This document shows positions 4,800 through 5,604 of a DNA stretch of 5,604 nucleotides, piece after piece. Both the position numbers and the translations under genes were made by a program. Position 1 is the stretch's first letter. Every line of letters begins with the position of its first letter. The notes below the pieces were generated by a model. That model searched no databases, had not been told where the DNA came from, and saw only the letters and a program-made list of their open reading frames with translations. Origin of the DNA: Acidobacteriota bacterium (lineage in GTDB: Bacteria; Acidobacteriota; Terriglobia; Terriglobales; Acidobacteriaceae); the NCBI GenBank assembly GCA_003225615.1, contig QIAS01000096.1, positions 1 to 5,604 of the forward strand, in the 5' to 3' direction.

Positions 4800-5604
4800 G
4801 TGCATCGTCGGCAATTAGTCGCGATTGTTTGCCTGGCATCCCTCTGGATGTCTCTTGGAGCTTGGAAGTCTTCTGCCTCGATCCAATCGGCTACAGGCAA
4901 TAGCCAAAGCAGCGGCACCAGCGCTCAATCCACTGACACGAGCGGTCGAGTTCCAGCCCCGAAGCAGCCGTCAGCGACGAAAACAGCTGCGGCGAAAAAG
5001 AAGAAACCCACAAAAACCCAGCGCAAACGGAGGCGCAAGCCTCCTTCAGCTCGCGTGCGCAGAGTGCACCGTGCCTTTGTTGCTTCGACCAGCTTGCGGC
5101 CGATGGCGCAGCAGTTACTGCAGGACCGCACACCTGCGGCCTATGCGGGTGTAGAAGGTTATGCCCGACGCCATCCCAAGGAAGATGCTGGCGCGCTGGC
5201 CTGGCTGGTCACCGGCTATGCGCATATCGTGGACCACGATTACGCCAAGGCCATTGAGCCGCTGACACGAGCCAAATCATCCGCGGGCGAGCTTGGGGAG
5301 TATGTCACCTATTATCTCGGCACCACTTACCTGCAGGCTGGGCGCAGCGCGGAAGCGGTGGCCACTCTGGCGGATTTTTCGGAGAAGTATCCCGACTCTC
5401 TGCTGATCCGCGATGTGCACGTTACCTATGCCAGCGCATTATTGGCCGAAGGCAGGCCTCAAGATGCCATAGCAGTTCTGGAAAAAGATCGGCAGCCTGC
5501 GCGTGCCGACGTGGAACTGGCTGTTGGTCGCGCTTACGAAGCGGCCGGTGAGATCGCCAAGGCTTCCGCCGCGCTGCACAACGTGTATTACAACATGCCC
5601 ACGA
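4800..5604 (+). CDS. Exported TPR-repeat protein, probably the N-terminal half of a lytic transglycosylase-like protein (3' end outside window)
   Basis: The frame is open from GTG 4800 to the window edge (268 codons, no stop). A signal peptide is visible: basic HRRQ, hydrophobic core LVAIVCLASLWMSLGA, likely cut near residues 21-26. A Ser/Thr-rich spacer follows, then an extremely basic tract (residues 66-91, including KKKKP and RKRRRK). From about residue 102 come helical repeats of TPR type: AYAGVEGYARRHP, GALAWLVTGYAHIVDHDYAKAIEPLTRA, YVTYYLGTTYLQAGRSAEAV, VTYASALLAEGRPQDAIAVL, VELAVGRAYEAAGEIAKA. The order and the HNVYYNMPT ending resemble the superhelical front of Slt70-type soluble lytic transglycosylases, which cut peptidoglycan; the catalytic SLT domain would lie beyond the window. 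It starts 13 bases after the GAF-like gene, so the two are probably one operon. A TPR-only periplasmic protein is the main alternative. Confidence 0.85.
   Translation, partial: MHRRQLVAIVCLASLWMSLGAWKSSASIQSATGNSQSSGTSAQSTDTSGRVPAPKQPSATKTAAAKKKKPTKTQRKRRRKPPSARVRRVHRAFVASTSLRPMAQQLLQDRTPAAYAGVEGYARRHPKEDAGALAWLVTGYAHIVDHDYAKAIEPLTRAKSSAGELGEYVTYYLGTTYLQAGRSAEAVATLADFSEKYPDSLLIRDVHVTYASALLAEGRPQDAIAVLEKDRQPARADVELAVGRAYEAAGEIAKASAALHNVYYNMPT

Noticed and set aside
4110..4918. Long open frames antisense to the GAF-like gene
   Set aside because: They are explained by GC-biased codon use of the plus-strand gene; their translations are Arg/Ser/Pro-rich with no recognisable domain and no ribosome sites of note.

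Overview
The window looks like an ordinary chromosomal stretch of a moderately GC-rich Gram-negative bacterium, most likely an Acidobacteriota member (Koribacter/Terriglobia-like). That placement is an inference from gene style: an exported SYLF protein, a soluble ZAS anti-sigma factor with its ECF sigma factor, a GAF-like protein with a distinctive C-terminal module, and an exported TPR protein resembling the front half of a lytic transglycosylase. No database search was possible. I see no transposase, phage gene, CRISPR array, tRNA or rRNA.

Layout. Positions 1-93 hold the last 30 codons of an unidentified plus-strand gene, closed by a UUCG-loop terminator (119-145). A fatty-acid-hydroxylase-family membrane protein follows (329-931, +, GTG start). 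Next is an exported SYLF/Ysc84 protein (1096-1830, +). It meets a convergent small cysteine/histidine protein (1963-2199, -), and each has its own terminator in the 132-bp gap. A non-coding stretch (2200-2545) follows, containing a short degenerate repeat. A minus-strand operon then encodes an ECF sigma factor (3426-2797) and its zinc-binding anti-sigma factor (2800-2546), which overlap by four bases. A 250-bp divergent intergenic region rich in inverted repeats separates this operon from a plus-strand pair: a GAF-like protein with a proline-rich linker (3677-4786), and 13 bp later an exported, very basic TPR protein (4800 onward) that runs off the window.

How the genes may work together. The sigma/anti-sigma pair is a self-contained transcriptional switch. 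The anti-sigma factor has no membrane segment, so the signal is probably cytoplasmic (redox or metal), sensed through its Cys/His cluster. The divergent region could carry the promoter for autoregulation and might also serve the GAF-TPR operon. The lipid- and envelope-related genes (hydroxylase, SYLF protein, TPR/transglycosylase-like protein) suggest an envelope theme, but nothing in the sequence proves they share regulation.

The points most worth following up are the unnamed C-terminal module of the GAF-like protein, its tight pairing with the basic exported TPR protein, and the dyad cluster between the divergent operons. I found no convincing evidence of a wholly new system.
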